Below are positions 39,325 through 47,541 of a stretch of 64,000 bases of DNA, one piece after another. The notes below the pieces were generated by a model. The model did no database searches and had not been told where the DNA came from. It worked only from the letters and a program-made list of their open reading frames with translations. The translations under genes were made by a program, and so were the position numbers. The stretch's first letter is position 1; each line of letters starts with the position of its first letter. Source of the DNA: CBDFKY01 sp965248995 (GTDB taxonomy: Bacteria; Pseudomonadota; Alphaproteobacteria; Rickettsiales; UBA998); NCBI GenBank assembly GCA_965248995.1, contig CBDFKY010000014.1, positions 124,001 through 188,000 on the forward strand. The letters are read 5' to 3'.

Positions 39325-39981
39325 ATGCAACGGGGAAATCACGCGTTCAAAGGATATGACACGGCACTGGAAGCGCTGATCGCTCAGCTGCACCGGATGG
39401 GGGAGCTGGTGACGGCGCAGATTTCGCTGCTGAAGGAAGGGCTGGTTTCGGCGGACAAGATCATCCACGACGAATCCAAGCAGCTCGATCACCGGATGAA
39501 CGCGGCGGAGACGGAAACCGACCGGCTGGTAGCCGACATGCTCGCCAAATACAGTCCCGCCGGGGAGGAACTGCGGTTCCTGCTCGGCGCGGTGAAGGTG
39601 GGGAGTTGCATGGAGCTGCTGGCCGATCATATGAAGAACTGCAGCAAGCGGCTGGCGAAAATTCCCCATCCGCTCGATTCCGGCATTCAGGGGTTCCTGA
39701 ATCAGGGCATCGACGGCTTGCGGGAAATGGTGCCGCTCGGCCTCGCGCAGGTGGAGGAACAGGCTCCCCGCCGCGTCGACGCGCTGCTGCATCTGGGGGC
39801 GGCGGTGCAGCATGCCTACCGCCAGACCCTGTTCGCCCTGCCGCAGTTAGCGCTGGAAGCGGAGGCGGCCCAGCATATCCTGCTGGTGGCGAAAAACCTC
39901 GACCAGGCGTCGGACAAGATGGTGGATATTCTGAAAATCGCGTACTTCATCCATACCGGGGAGCGGTATGAACGGCGATAG
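39325..39981 (+). CDS. PhoU-like protein
   Basis: A 218-residue, almost wholly helical protein with two PhoU-type three-helix repeats: ALIAQLHRMGELVTAQISLLKEGL..., and KVGSCMELLADHMKNCSKRLAKI, which corresponds to the family's 'ERIADHAxNIAKR' helix. PhoU proteins act with the Pst transporter and the PhoR kinase in phosphate signalling. No pst, phoB or phoR gene is adjacent. It stands alone after mfd with 57 bases between; AAAAGAGGACGG precedes the ATG. Confidence 0.8.
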   Translation: MQRGNHAFKGYDTALEALIAQLHRMGELVTAQISLLKEGLVSADKIIHDESKQLDHRMNAAETETDRLVADMLAKYSPAGEELRFLLGAVKVGSCMELLADHMKNCSKRLAKIPHPLDSGIQGFLNQGIDGLREMVPLGLAQVEEQAPRRVDALLHLGAAVQHAYRQTLFALPQLALEAEAAQHILLVAKNLDQASDKMVDILKIAYFIHTGERYERR

Positions 39982-40015
39982 CTGGAAACCACCCCGCCCC
40001 AAGGGACGGAGTAGT

Positions 40016-40409
40016 GTCATCTTGCGCTGTCAAGCGAAGGATCTCAAGGGTAGTGCTCAGTTTGATAACGGGCCGGGGGGTTTGGCTCTCCCCTTGAGGG
40101 GAGCCGAAGAGCGCGTCAGCGCAATTCGGTGGGGGAGCCCTCCACCAAAACACTGTCGTGTTTTGACTCCCCCCGAGGGGGAGTTGAAGACAGCGTCAGC
40201 GCAGTAATTCAAACTGAGAACCAGTCACGTAAACCCTTTTATGCAGCTGCAAACGGTCAATTTACTGCGATTCGATGCTCATGTACCTTAAGTACACTGC
40301 GCTTCGAGTCTCGCAAATCAACCATTTTCGCTAGCCTAAAAAGGTTTACGTGACTGGTTCTGAGTCATCAGCATCCCGCGGGATGTTTCGCTACGCTCAA
40401 CGTGACAGG
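40016..40409. repeat. Nest of REP-like palindromes around a fold-back element
   Basis: This gene-free stretch begins with GTCATCTTGCGCTGTCAAGCG and ends with the inverse type (GCTACGCTCAACGTGACAGG). Inside are two related hairpins (CTCCCCTTGAGGGGAG followed by CGAAGAGCGCGTCAGCGC, and CTCCCCCCGAGGGGGAG followed by TGAAGACAGCGTCAGCGC). The fold-back element (40221-40357) comes next. It looks like successive insertions of short repeats into one another. Confidence 0.7.
40221..40357. repeat. Fold-back (MITE-like) element, copy 2 (inverted)
   Basis: A 137-bp copy of the element at 15273-15424, in the opposite orientation and without the 15-base GC-rich block. Here the terminal inverted repeats extend outward as CTGAGAACCAGTCACG on the left and its near-exact inverse on the right. 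No coding capacity. Confidence 0.87.
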
Positions 40410-40449
40410 AACGCTATCCAAGCGGCAGAGAATTTGACCCGAAAAAGAT

Positions 40450-40788
40450 TCAGATGGAGAGCCGGTGTACTACCGCTTTCTGGCTGAGCAGCGCCTGCAG
40501 CTCGCCGGATTCGTACATTTCGCGCACGATGTCGCTGCCGCCGATGAATTCTCCTTTGACGTAGAGCTGCGGAATGGTCGGCCACTCGGAAAATTCTTTG
40601 ATGCCCTGACGGATTTCAGGATCGGCGAGCACGTTGACGTCGTGCACCTCCACTTCCAGCCGTTCGAGGATGCCGGCGATCGTCGCGGAAAATCCGCATT
40701 GCGGCAGTTTTTTGGTGCCTTTCATGTAGAGTACCACGTCATGCGCGGCGATTTCCTGGGCGATACGTTCGTTGATGGCGGTGGTCAT
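40450..40788 (-). CDS. grxD: Monothiol glutaredoxin (Grx4 type)
   Basis: A 112-residue glutaredoxin with the monothiol active site CGFS (PQCGFSATIAGIL, Cys at about 31) and the glutathione-binding WPTIPQLYVKGEFIGGSDI. By family knowledge such proteins carry [2Fe-2S] clusters to acceptor proteins, often with a BolA partner; no bolA is in the window. AAGGAG precedes the ATG by 7 bases. It is 10 bases downstream of purB on the same strand, so the two are probably co-transcribed. Confidence 0.93.
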   Translation of the reverse strand: MTTAINERIAQEIAAHDVVLYMKGTKKLPQCGFSATIAGILERLEVEVHDVNVLADPEIRQGIKEFSEWPTIPQLYVKGEFIGGSDIVREMYESGELQALLSQKAVVHRLSI

Positions 40789-40798
40789 TTTTCTCTCC

Positions 40799-42100
40799 TT
40801 ATGATGCGAATACGCGTTTAAAAATGGTGTCGATATGTTTGGTATGGTACGTCACGTCGAACAAGGCCCGCAGCTCGGGCTCCGGCAGGGTGCGGCTCAC
40901 TTCTTCGTCCGCCAGCAGTTCGGTGAGGAAATCCTTCCCTTCCTGCCAGACTTTCATGGCGTTTCGCTGCACGGCCGCGTAACTGTCTTCCCGGCTGAGA
41001 CCGGCCTGCGTCAGGGCCAGTAGGACGCGCTGGGAAAAGACCAGGCCGCCGAGTTTTTGCAGGTTGGCCCGCATCCGTTCGGGATAGACCACCAGGTTTT
41101 CGATCAGGCCTTTCAGGCGATGGAGCGCGAAATCCAGCGTGATGGTAGCGTCCGGTGCGATGAAGCGTTCTACCGAGGAGTGGGAAATGTCCCGCTCATG
41201 CCAGAGGGCCACGTTTTCCAGCGCCGGTATGGCGCAGGACCGGACCATGCGGGCGAGGCCGGTCAGGTTTTCGGACAGGACCGGGTTGCGCTTATGCGGC
41301 ATGGCGGACGAGCCTTTCTGGCCGGGGCTGAAAAATTCCTCCGCTTCCAGCACTTCGGTACGCTGCAAGTGGCGGATCTCCACCGCGACGTTCTCGATCG
41401 ACGAGGCGATGACGGCCAGCGTCGCGAAGAACGCGGCGTGGCGGTCGCGCGGGATGATTTGCGTGGAGATCGGTTCCACGCCGAGGCCCAGTTTTTCCGC
41501 TACGTATTCCTCTACATAAGGGTCGATATTGGCGAAAGTGCCGATGGCGCCGGAAATGGCGCAGGTGGAGATTTCCGACTTCGCCACCTTCAGCCGGGCG
41601 AGGTTACGGGAAAATTCGGCGTGGAAGCGGGCGAATTTCAACCCCATGGTCACCGGTTCGGCATGGATGCCGTGGCTGCGGCCGACCGCCACCATGTCCC
41701 TGGTTTCATAGGCCCGTTTCTTTAACGCTTCCAGTACGCCTTGCACGTCCCGGATCAGCAGGTCGGCGGCCTGCGTCAGCTGTACGGCGAGGCAGGTGTC
41801 GAGCACGTCGGAGCTGGTCATTCCCTGATGCAGGAAGCGGCTGTGCTCGCCGATGCCTTCGCCCGCCACCGTCAGAAAGGCTATCACGTCATGCCGGGTG
41901 ACGCGCTCCACCGCGTCGATCTTTTCCACGTCGAAGCGGGCAGGCCTGCCCGCCCAGATGGCGGCGGCGGCTTCTTCGGGTATGACGCCCAGACGGGCGA
42001 GCGCATCGCAGGCATGGGCTTCGATGTCGAACCAGATGCGGTATCGGTTCTGGGCGTCCCAGATGGCGCTCATTTCGGGGCGGGAATAACGCGGAATCAT
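40799..42100 (-). CDS. purB: Adenylosuccinate lyase
   Basis: A 433-residue enzyme acting twice in purine synthesis, releasing fumarate from SAICAR and adenylosuccinate. It begins MIPRYSRPEMSAIWD, the usual start for this family, contains RSHGIHAEPVTMGLKFA and TSSDVLDT, and carries the fumarase/aspartase signature GSSAMPHKRNP at about 261-271. Full length. Followed by grxD after 10 bases. Confidence 0.96.
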   Translation of the reverse strand: MIPRYSRPEMSAIWDAQNRYRIWFDIEAHACDALARLGVIPEEAAAAIWAGRPARFDVEKIDAVERVTRHDVIAFLTVAGEGIGEHSRFLHQGMTSSDVLDTCLAVQLTQAADLLIRDVQGVLEALKKRAYETRDMVAVGRSHGIHAEPVTMGLKFARFHAEFSRNLARLKVAKSEISTCAISGAIGTFANIDPYVEEYVAEKLGLGVEPISTQIIPRDRHAAFFATLAVIASSIENVAVEIRHLQRTEVLEAEEFFSPGQKGSSAMPHKRNPVLSENLTGLARMVRSCAIPALENVALWHERDISHSSVERFIAPDATITLDFALHRLKGLIENLVVYPERMRANLQKLGGLVFSQRVLLALTQAGLSREDSYAAVQRNAMKVWQEGKDFLTELLADEEVSRTLPEPELRALFDVTYHTKHIDTIFKRVFAS

Positions 42101-42189
42101 GCTCTCAGCCTTTCGTGATAAAGAACGGCAGTATAGAGGGAAGGCGGCGTGGAAAGCAAGAAGTTGCGCGTTTCGGCAGTGTCTCGGTT

Positions 42190-42240
42190 TGAAAACCGGC
42201 GGGGGCTTAGCTCCCCCCCCTCAAGGGGGGAGTTGAAGCA
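42190..42240. repeat. REP-like GC-rich hairpin
   Basis: GCTCCCCCCCCTCAAGGGGGGAG followed by TTGAAGCAGCG, the same type as the two hairpins at 40081-40200. It lies directly downstream of the minus-strand CHAP-like gene and may act as its terminator. Confidence 0.6.
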
Positions 42241-42247
42241 GCGTATA

Positions 42248-43069
42248 TCAGGAAAGCTGCGGTACCCGGGGAATGGTGGCGGTCACGTTGGGCGTGGCGG
42301 TGGGAGTGAGCGGACCGTCGGTCCCCGGCTGAGCCGAGGCTACGGCCTGACTCTGCCCGAGAGCCCGTTCCTTGTCGATCTGCTCCAGTCTTTGGCGTCC
42401 GATATCGGGATTGTCCTTATATTGCTGCTGGGAAGGAATCATGTCCGATTTGTTCGACAGCATCATGAGCAGCGCGACGACGAGCTGCATGATCATGCCG
42501 CCCATGCCGCTCTTGTCGGCTTCATCTTTATGCTTATCGTAAATTTCCGTAAGCGACGGCGGTTTGCCGGTGGCAGGGTCGGGGGTGGTCATCTCGGAAG
42601 CGACCGCCGCGGTCTGCTGATTGACGACGGAAGGATCCAGTTTCGGCAGGGGCACGCCTTTATCGATCAGTTTCTGCCGCATCTTGTCGGCGCTGATATA
42701 GACCGGATCGATCTCGGACAAAGAGAGGGTGCGCTCTCCCACTTTATGGCTCCAGTTCCCTTCGATGATTTTGATTCTCCCGTCCGGCAGGACTTCGGAA
42801 ACCATCATCACATGGCCTCTTTTATCTACCGATACGAGGGACCCCACGGGCGGAACTCCCTGCGCGGTGGTGGACGTCAACCGTTCTTTCTCACCATAGG
42901 AAAACAGGGTCGGCACATAATTGACGTTTTCACACCCGGCCAGCGCCGCGCCCAGCCCGGCCTGGCTCAGGCCGGTGGTCACGAAATTGGCGCAGCTGTT
43001 GGGGGCGGAGGCTTCACCGATATGCTTTTTCAGTGAATCCACCACGTTCTGAAAAGGAGAAGTTGTCAT
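42248..43069 (-). CDS. CHAP/NlpC-like Cys-His protein
   Basis: A 273-residue protein whose first ~110 residues look like a papain-like peptidoglycan amidase or endopeptidase core. The candidate catalytic cysteine is in NSCANFVTTGLSQAG (about residue 25), the histidine in KRGHVMMVSEV (about 85), and a polar residue in EGNWS (about 100). A hydrophobic helix at about 190-206 (MIMQLVVALLMMLSN) and a Pro/Thr-rich tail follow. No signal peptide is seen. It is 27 bases downstream of the DD-peptidase-like gene on the same strand, which suggests joint action on the cell wall. The family call is inference from local motifs. Confidence 0.65.
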   Translation of the reverse strand: MTTSPFQNVVDSLKKHIGEASAPNSCANFVTTGLSQAGLGAALAGCENVNYVPTLFSYGEKERLTSTTAQGVPPVGSLVSVDKRGHVMMVSEVLPDGRIKIIEGNWSHKVGERTLSLSEIDPVYISADKMRQKLIDKGVPLPKLDPSVVNQQTAAVASEMTTPDPATGKPPSLTEIYDKHKDEADKSGMGGMIMQLVVALLMMLSNKSDMIPSQQQYKDNPDIGRQRLEQIDKERALGQSQAVASAQPGTDGPLTPTATPNVTATIPRVPQLS

Positions 43070-43096
43070 GATATGGATGCGTCCCGTTAGATGATT

Positions 43097-44284
43097 TTAT
43101 GTTTTGGCCATGGTATTCTGGGTCTGTTTACCCCCGCCGTTCTGCGCCGTGATGGCGCCGGAAGCGTTCTGGACGGGAAAACCGCCTTTTTTCTCGACGT
43201 TGAGCGCCAGGTTGATGGTATCCATCCACTCGCCCTCCCGCGATTCGATCACCGCGATGGAGCCTTTGCCATCAAAGGCCACGGCGGATTTAGTCGCGCC
43301 GGAATCGGGATCGATGACACCTCGCGCCGTGCCGGTTTTCACCGCGACCGCATCGACGTTGCCCATTCCGGTATGGTTGTCCTTCGGCGCGAACAAAGCG
43401 GCGAGCTGCGGGAACTGCGACCCGAACTGCTGCGTCCATACCGCGTTTTCATACGCCGTGCCGACGTTTCTGCATCCTTCCACGAACAGGTACGGGGCGC
43501 CCGTATCCAATATGTCGGATTTCGAAGGCAGGCCTGAAAAGTTGGCGATGGTCGTCTGCTTGAAACCCATTTCCTTCAGGCGGCCGTTATAATCGCCGAT
43601 CACCTGCGCTATGGTACGGTGGCTTTCCTTCGCCACGGCATCCAGCAGGCGGTCCGCCGCCGCGTTATCGGACAGATGCGCCATCCTCTCCACGTAATGC
43701 TGGATTTCCGGGCGCTGCATGAACCCGGCCGGAAGTTTCGGATCGCAAGCCGCCAGCCGGCAGCTCAGCATCTTGGTGATGGAGGCGTTATCCCCCAGCT
43801 CGTTGACGCAATTACCGCCGAGCACTTCGCCTTTCGCGTTGACCGCGCACCAGTAAGCCCTGGATTTATCCTTCGCTACCGTACCCGCTCCATTGGCAGG
43901 GTTGCCGGTAAGAGCCGCCACGCCGTTGCTCACGCCATTGCTCAGATTGTTCATCGCTCCGGAAAGCATGCCCATGATGCTGGTCGCGGCGGCAGGCTGG
44001 GCCTGGGTCGCCGGCTGCGCGGGCGCGTTCTGCTGCGACTGGTCGTTGCCGCCCATGCCGAACATCTTCAGCAGCCCGCCGAGAGGACTGGCCGCAGCGT
44101 CGCCGCCCTGCTCCTTGTTGCCGCCCATGAGACCGCTGATCATGCTGCCGATCGCGCCGAACAGATTCGGGAAGAACATGAAAGCCGCCAGCAGCAGGCC
44201 ACCGATCATCAGCAAAGGATTGGAGAATAATCCGCTGAGGAAATTACCGTTCGATGGTGGTTGGTCTTGCGCTTGGTCCGGCAT
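43097..44284 (-). CDS. Membrane-anchored DD-peptidase / PBP-like serine hydrolase
   Basis: A 395-residue protein with an N-terminal membrane helix (about 22-40) followed by a long Gly/Met/Gln/Ala-rich linker (about 41-135). The C-terminal domain carries all three motifs of penicillin-recognising enzymes in order and plausible spacing: SITK (Ser168-Lys171), SDN (205-207) and KTGT (316-319). SDN is followed by NAAADRLL as in D-Ala-D-Ala carboxypeptidases. A D-Ala-D-Ala carboxypeptidase or endopeptidase is the best guess. Four cysteines near the active site (CAVN, NCVN, SCRLAAC) are unusual. It is upstream of the CHAP-like gene. Confidence 0.72.
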   Translation of the reverse strand: MPDQAQDQPPSNGNFLSGLFSNPLLMIGGLLLAAFMFFPNLFGAIGSMISGLMGGNKEQGGDAAASPLGGLLKMFGMGGNDQSQQNAPAQPATQAQPAAATSIMGMLSGAMNNLSNGVSNGVAALTGNPANGAGTVAKDKSRAYWCAVNAKGEVLGGNCVNELGDNASITKMLSCRLAACDPKLPAGFMQRPEIQHYVERMAHLSDNAAADRLLDAVAKESHRTIAQVIGDYNGRLKEMGFKQTTIANFSGLPSKSDILDTGAPYLFVEGCRNVGTAYENAVWTQQFGSQFPQLAALFAPKDNHTGMGNVDAVAVKTGTARGVIDPDSGATKSAVAFDGKGSIAVIESREGEWMDTINLALNVEKKGGFPVQNASGAITAQNGGGKQTQNTMAKT

Positions 44285-44379
44285 GATACTATCAATTTAC
44301 TTGAATAATAGTTTCATAGTACCTGATTCATATGACGGTTTCATGAAAATAACGTGTGCTCTCATGACAGTCTGATGAA

Positions 44380-44505
44380 TATAGCGCTACCAAATAAAAA
44401 CTGCCATTTCATAGCAATTCTTATTTGGATAAAAGCGCTATAAACATAGGATTATAGTCATTTTATCCAAGAAAAAATGGAACATTTTTTCTTGGAATGA
44501 CTATA
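44380..44505. repeat. Composite double-hairpin element, copy 7 (divergent stems)
   Basis: Left hairpin 44380-44442 (63 bp; arms TATAGCGCTA and AAGCGCTATA, inner stem CCAAATAA/TTATTTGG), 10-base spacer AACATAGGAT, right hairpin 44453-44505 (arms TATAGTCATT/AATGACTATA, inner stem CCAAGAAAAAATG/CATTTTTTCTTGG). The ATAA and TTAT bulges face the spacer as in the other copies. It ends 4 bases before the stop codon of the ABC-2 permease gene. Confidence 0.88.
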
Positions 44506-44509
44506 TCAA

Positions 44510-45271
44510 TTATTTTCGCAGACGATACCCGGTCTTGAAGATCCAGCCGATGATCGCCAGGCAGATCGCCGTGAACAGGAGGATCATCGTGACGCTGATG
44601 CCGAGGCTTACGTCGCCACGCTCATAGAAACTCCAGCGGAAACCGCTGACCAGATACACTACCGGATTGACCAGCGATACCTTGTGCCAGAACGGCGGCA
44701 GCATGGTGATGGAGTAGAAACTACCCCCTAGGAAGGTCAGCGGCGTGATGATCAGCAGCGGGATCAGCTGCAGTTTCTCGAACCCATCCGCCCAGATGCC
44801 GATAATGAAGCCGAGCAGGCTGAAGGTGACGGAGGTCATGATCAGGAAAAACGCCATCCAGAACGGATGCGCGATATGCAGGGGTACGAAAAACCCGGCG
44901 GTGGCCAGCACGATAATGCCGATGATGATCGATTTGGACGCCGCCGCGCCGACATAGCCGGTTACGATTTCGAGGAAGGAGAGGGGAGCGGAGAGAATTT
45001 CATAGATCGTGCCGGTGAAGCGCGGAAAATAAATCCCGAACGAGGCGTTGGAGACGCTCTGGCCGAGCACGGTCAGCATGATCAGGCCGGGGACGATGAA
45101 CGCGCCGTACGGCACGCCGTCCACCGACTGCATGCGCGAACCGATGGCCGAGCCGAACACGATGAAGTATAGCACCGTGGAGATAACGGGGGAGGCGATG
45201 CTCTGGCCGAGCGTGCGCAGTGTCCTGCCCATCTCGAACAGGTAAATCGCCTGAATGCCGCGCAGGTTCAT
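44510..45271 (-). CDS. ABC-2 type transporter permease
   Basis: A 253-residue ABC-2 membrane protein with six hydrophobic segments and the family's LTVLGQSVSNASFGIYFPRFTGTIYEILSAPLSFLEIV region. It resembles the YadH/NodJ/daunorubicin-exporter group. It overlaps its ATPase gene by 4 bases and is the last gene of the run. The exported substrate cannot be read from sequence; drugs, lipids and polysaccharides are all known for this group. Confidence 0.9.
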   Translation of the reverse strand: MNLRGIQAIYLFEMGRTLRTLGQSIASPVISTVLYFIVFGSAIGSRMQSVDGVPYGAFIVPGLIMLTVLGQSVSNASFGIYFPRFTGTIYEILSAPLSFLEIVTGYVGAAASKSIIIGIIVLATAGFFVPLHIAHPFWMAFFLIMTSVTFSLLGFIIGIWADGFEKLQLIPLLIITPLTFLGGSFYSITMLPPFWHKVSLVNPVVYLVSGFRWSFYERGDVSLGISVTMILLFTAICLAIIGWIFKTGYRLRK

Positions 45272-46200
45272 GAGTGTTTTCCTTCGACCAGTTCAATGAA
45301 AATGTCTTCCAGGCTGTTCTGCCTGCTGTAGATGTCCTTCGGGCGGATGCCTGCCGCTTTTAGCTGGTCCAGCATGTCGGAAATGTCGTTGTCGGCATTG
45401 GCGTCATAGGTCAGGGCCAGCGCGTGTCCTTCCTTTTCCAGCGCGAAGGGGAGGGATTGCAAGGCGGCAGGGACGGCCTGCAACGGTTCACGCAGTTCGA
45501 AGATCATTTTGCGCTTGCCCATCTTGCGCATCAATGTCTGTTTTTCTTCGGTGAGGATCAGCGTCCCCTTGTTGATGACGCCGACACGGTCGGCCATTTC
45601 CTGCGCTTCCTCGATATAATGCGTGGTGAGGATTACCGTCACGCCCGTCTCCCGCAGCGCCCGCACCTGCGCCCACATGGATTTGCGCAGCTCGACGTCC
45701 ACCCCGGCGGAAGGTTCGTCGAGAAACAGGATTTCCGGTTCGTGGCTGAGGGCCTTGGCGATCATCACCCGGCGCTTCATGCCGCCGGAGAGCTTGCGGA
45801 TCTGTTCGTCCTTCTTGTCCCAGAGCGACAGGCGTTTCAGCACGTCTTCGACGTAAGCGGGGTTTTTCGGTTTGCCGAACAGCCCGCGGCTGAAGGTGAC
45901 GGTGTTCCAGACGGACTCGAACGCGTCGGTGGTCAGTTCCTGCGGTACCAGGCCGAGGGCGGAACGGGCCTGGCGGTAGTTGCCGGCGATATCGTATCCG
46001 GCGACTGAGATACTGCCGGAGGTGGGGCGCACGATGCCGCAGATCGCGTTGATCAGGGTAGTTTTCCCAGCGCCGTTCGGGCCGAGCAGGGCGAAGATCT
46101 CTCCCTTTGCGATTTCGAGGCGAATGTCGCTCAGCGCCTTGAACCCGTTATCGTAGGTTTTCTGCAGGCCTTTTACCACAATGGCAAGTGTGTCCGTCAT
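45268..46200 (-). CDS. ABC transporter ATP-binding protein (YadG/CcmA type)
   Basis: A 310-residue ATPase for the adjacent ABC-2 permease. Walker A is GPNGAGKTTLINAI, the signature is LSGGMKRRVMIAKAL, and Walker B is ILFLDEPSAGVD, followed by the H-loop TTHYIEEAQEMADR. The C-terminal ~80 residues form the extra domain seen in YadG and DrrA-type proteins. It starts 66 bases after the FTR1 gene ends, so a separate promoter or read-through are both possible. Confidence 0.93.
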   Translation of the reverse strand: MTDTLAIVVKGLQKTYDNGFKALSDIRLEIAKGEIFALLGPNGAGKTTLINAICGIVRPTSGSISVAGYDIAGNYRQARSALGLVPQELTTDAFESVWNTVTFSRGLFGKPKNPAYVEDVLKRLSLWDKKDEQIRKLSGGMKRRVMIAKALSHEPEILFLDEPSAGVDVELRKSMWAQVRALRETGVTVILTTHYIEEAQEMADRVGVINKGTLILTEEKQTLMRKMGKRKMIFELREPLQAVPAALQSLPFALEKEGHALALTYDANADNDISDMLDQLKAAGIRPKDIYSRQNSLEDIFIELVEGKHS

Positions 46201-46266
46201 GAAATAAAAAACTCCGGCGTATCGTTATTAGTCAACCAAACGAATGTAGGCGTTTTTTCGCGTATT

Positions 46267-47112
46267 TCAAGCAGGCTGCCCGGAAATAGTTCGTGACGGC
46301 CCGTTTCTTTCGGAACCGAGGCGCATGAAGGTCACGATGCCGATCAGGGTGAGCGCATAGACCAGCAGCTGGGCCGCCGTCGGCTGGTCCGTATAACCGA
46401 TCAGGGTATGCAGGCATTTGCCGATCAGGCTGGCGTCCGACAGGAGGGCGGAGGTGTCCCACATCGTCTGCGAGAGGCCGGTGATGATGCCCGCCTGCTG
46501 CAGGAACATGACGCCCTGCGAGGCCATACCGGCGGCGATCAGGGTAATCAGGCCTTCCGTCACCGAAAACAGGCGGCGGGTGGGGATACGTACCATGCCG
46601 AGATGCATGAGCGCCGTGACGCCCGCGCCGAGTGCCAAGCCAAGCAGGCCGCCGCCGAGCATGGAAGCCGCCGTATGCGTGCCGGAGACGGCTATGCCGT
46701 AGAGAAACAGCACCACTTCCGACCCTTCGCGCAGCACCGCGACGCCGACCACCACGCTGAGTGCGGCCAAAGTATTCCGCCCGTCGCCGACCGCTTGGCC
46801 GATCGCTTTCATTTCCTTCGCCATGATGCGGCCGTGTTTCGCCATCCATACGTTATGCCAGCCCAGCATGAGAACGGCGACGAACATCATCGACGCGTTG
46901 AACAGTTCCTGCCCGCTGCCCGACAGCGCCCCGGCTATGGAACCTGCGAACGCCGCGACCAGACAGGCGCCGAACACCCCGCCTAAAATGCCATAGCTTA
47001 CCCAGCGGGTACGGTTCGGGACGCCGCGCGTGGCGGCCAGGATAATGCCGATGATGAGGCCGGCTTCGAAGACTTCCCGGAAGACGATGATGAGGGTGGC
47101 GAGCATCGGCAT
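46267..47112 (-). CDS. FTR1-family high-affinity iron permease
   Basis: A 281-residue inner-membrane permease with seven hydrophobic segments. The iron-binding RExxE motifs are both present: REVFE in the first helix (about 11-15) and REGSE at about 128-132. It resembles EfeU and fungal Ftr1. The cupredoxin gene immediately upstream (4 bases apart) is the usual partner in bacterial FTR1 operons lacking EfeOB. Oxidation-coupled iron uptake is inferred from that context. Confidence 0.92.
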   Translation of the reverse strand: MPMLATLIIVFREVFEAGLIIGIILAATRGVPNRTRWVSYGILGGVFGACLVAAFAGSIAGALSGSGQELFNASMMFVAVLMLGWHNVWMAKHGRIMAKEMKAIGQAVGDGRNTLAALSVVVGVAVLREGSEVVLFLYGIAVSGTHTAASMLGGGLLGLALGAGVTALMHLGMVRIPTRRLFSVTEGLITLIAAGMASQGVMFLQQAGIITGLSQTMWDTSALLSDASLIGKCLHTLIGYTDQPTAAQLLVYALTLIGIVTFMRLGSERNGPSRTISGQPA

Positions 47113-47116
47113 GATG

Positions 47117-47446
47117 TTACTCCGCTATGATCACGCCCTTGGCGGTCTCTTCGTGATATTCCCCGACAAACGGATAACGGCCCGGTTTCAGGGCCTTTAC
47201 ATGAATCAGCCCTTCGCCGTTGGCGGTGATGACTTTTTCGATCTTCAGGCTGTGGCTCTCGAATTCCTCCGCGGTCGCGTCCTGGTTCTTCACTTTCAGG
47301 GTAAAGGGCTTGTTCGCCGCGACTTTCAGCTCCTTCACGTCATAGAGATGATTCTTGAGAGTCAGTTCATGATCGGCCTTTTCTTCCGCAAACGCAGGGG
47401 CGTTGCACAGAAGGGCGAGGGTAAGAAGGGATAGGGTAAAACGCAT
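47117..47446 (-). CDS. Periplasmic cupredoxin-domain protein, FTR1 partner
   Basis: A 109-residue secreted protein: signal peptide MRFTLSLLTLALLCNAPAFAE followed by one cupredoxin domain with NQDATAEEFESHSLKIEKVI and KPGRYPFVGEYHEETAKGVI. These segments are typical of the small cupredoxins encoded beside FTR1 permeases. The ATG at 47446 has AAGGAG 7 bases upstream. The longer open frame would begin inside a REP-like repeat and is rejected. It is likely to handle iron or copper in the periplasm for the FTR1 channel. Confidence 0.88.
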   Translation of the reverse strand: MRFTLSLLTLALLCNAPAFAEEKADHELTLKNHLYDVKELKVAANKPFTLKVKNQDATAEEFESHSLKIEKVITANGEGLIHVKALKPGRYPFVGEYHEETAKGVIIAE

Positions 47447-47465
47447 GATAGTGCTCCTTTTAAAT

Positions 47466-47541
47466 GAGTCGTCATTTCCGCGAAGACGGGAATCCAGAGC
47501 TTTTGGTTTGTGCTGGATGCCGGCTTTCGCTGGCATGACGG
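47466..47541. repeat. REP-like inverted repeat pair, partly translated
   Basis: CGTCATTTCCGCGAAGACGG at one end and GGCTTTCGCTGGCATGACGG at the other form a long imperfect hairpin of the common intergenic 'CGTCAT...ATGACG' type. The last ~22 codons of the TIGR03118-type gene lie inside it. Confidence 0.75.

Noticed and set aside
47447..47536. N-terminal extension of the cupredoxin gene (MPAKAGIQHK...)
   Set aside because: It is the translated REP-like repeat; a strong ribosome binding site and signal peptide begin at 47446.
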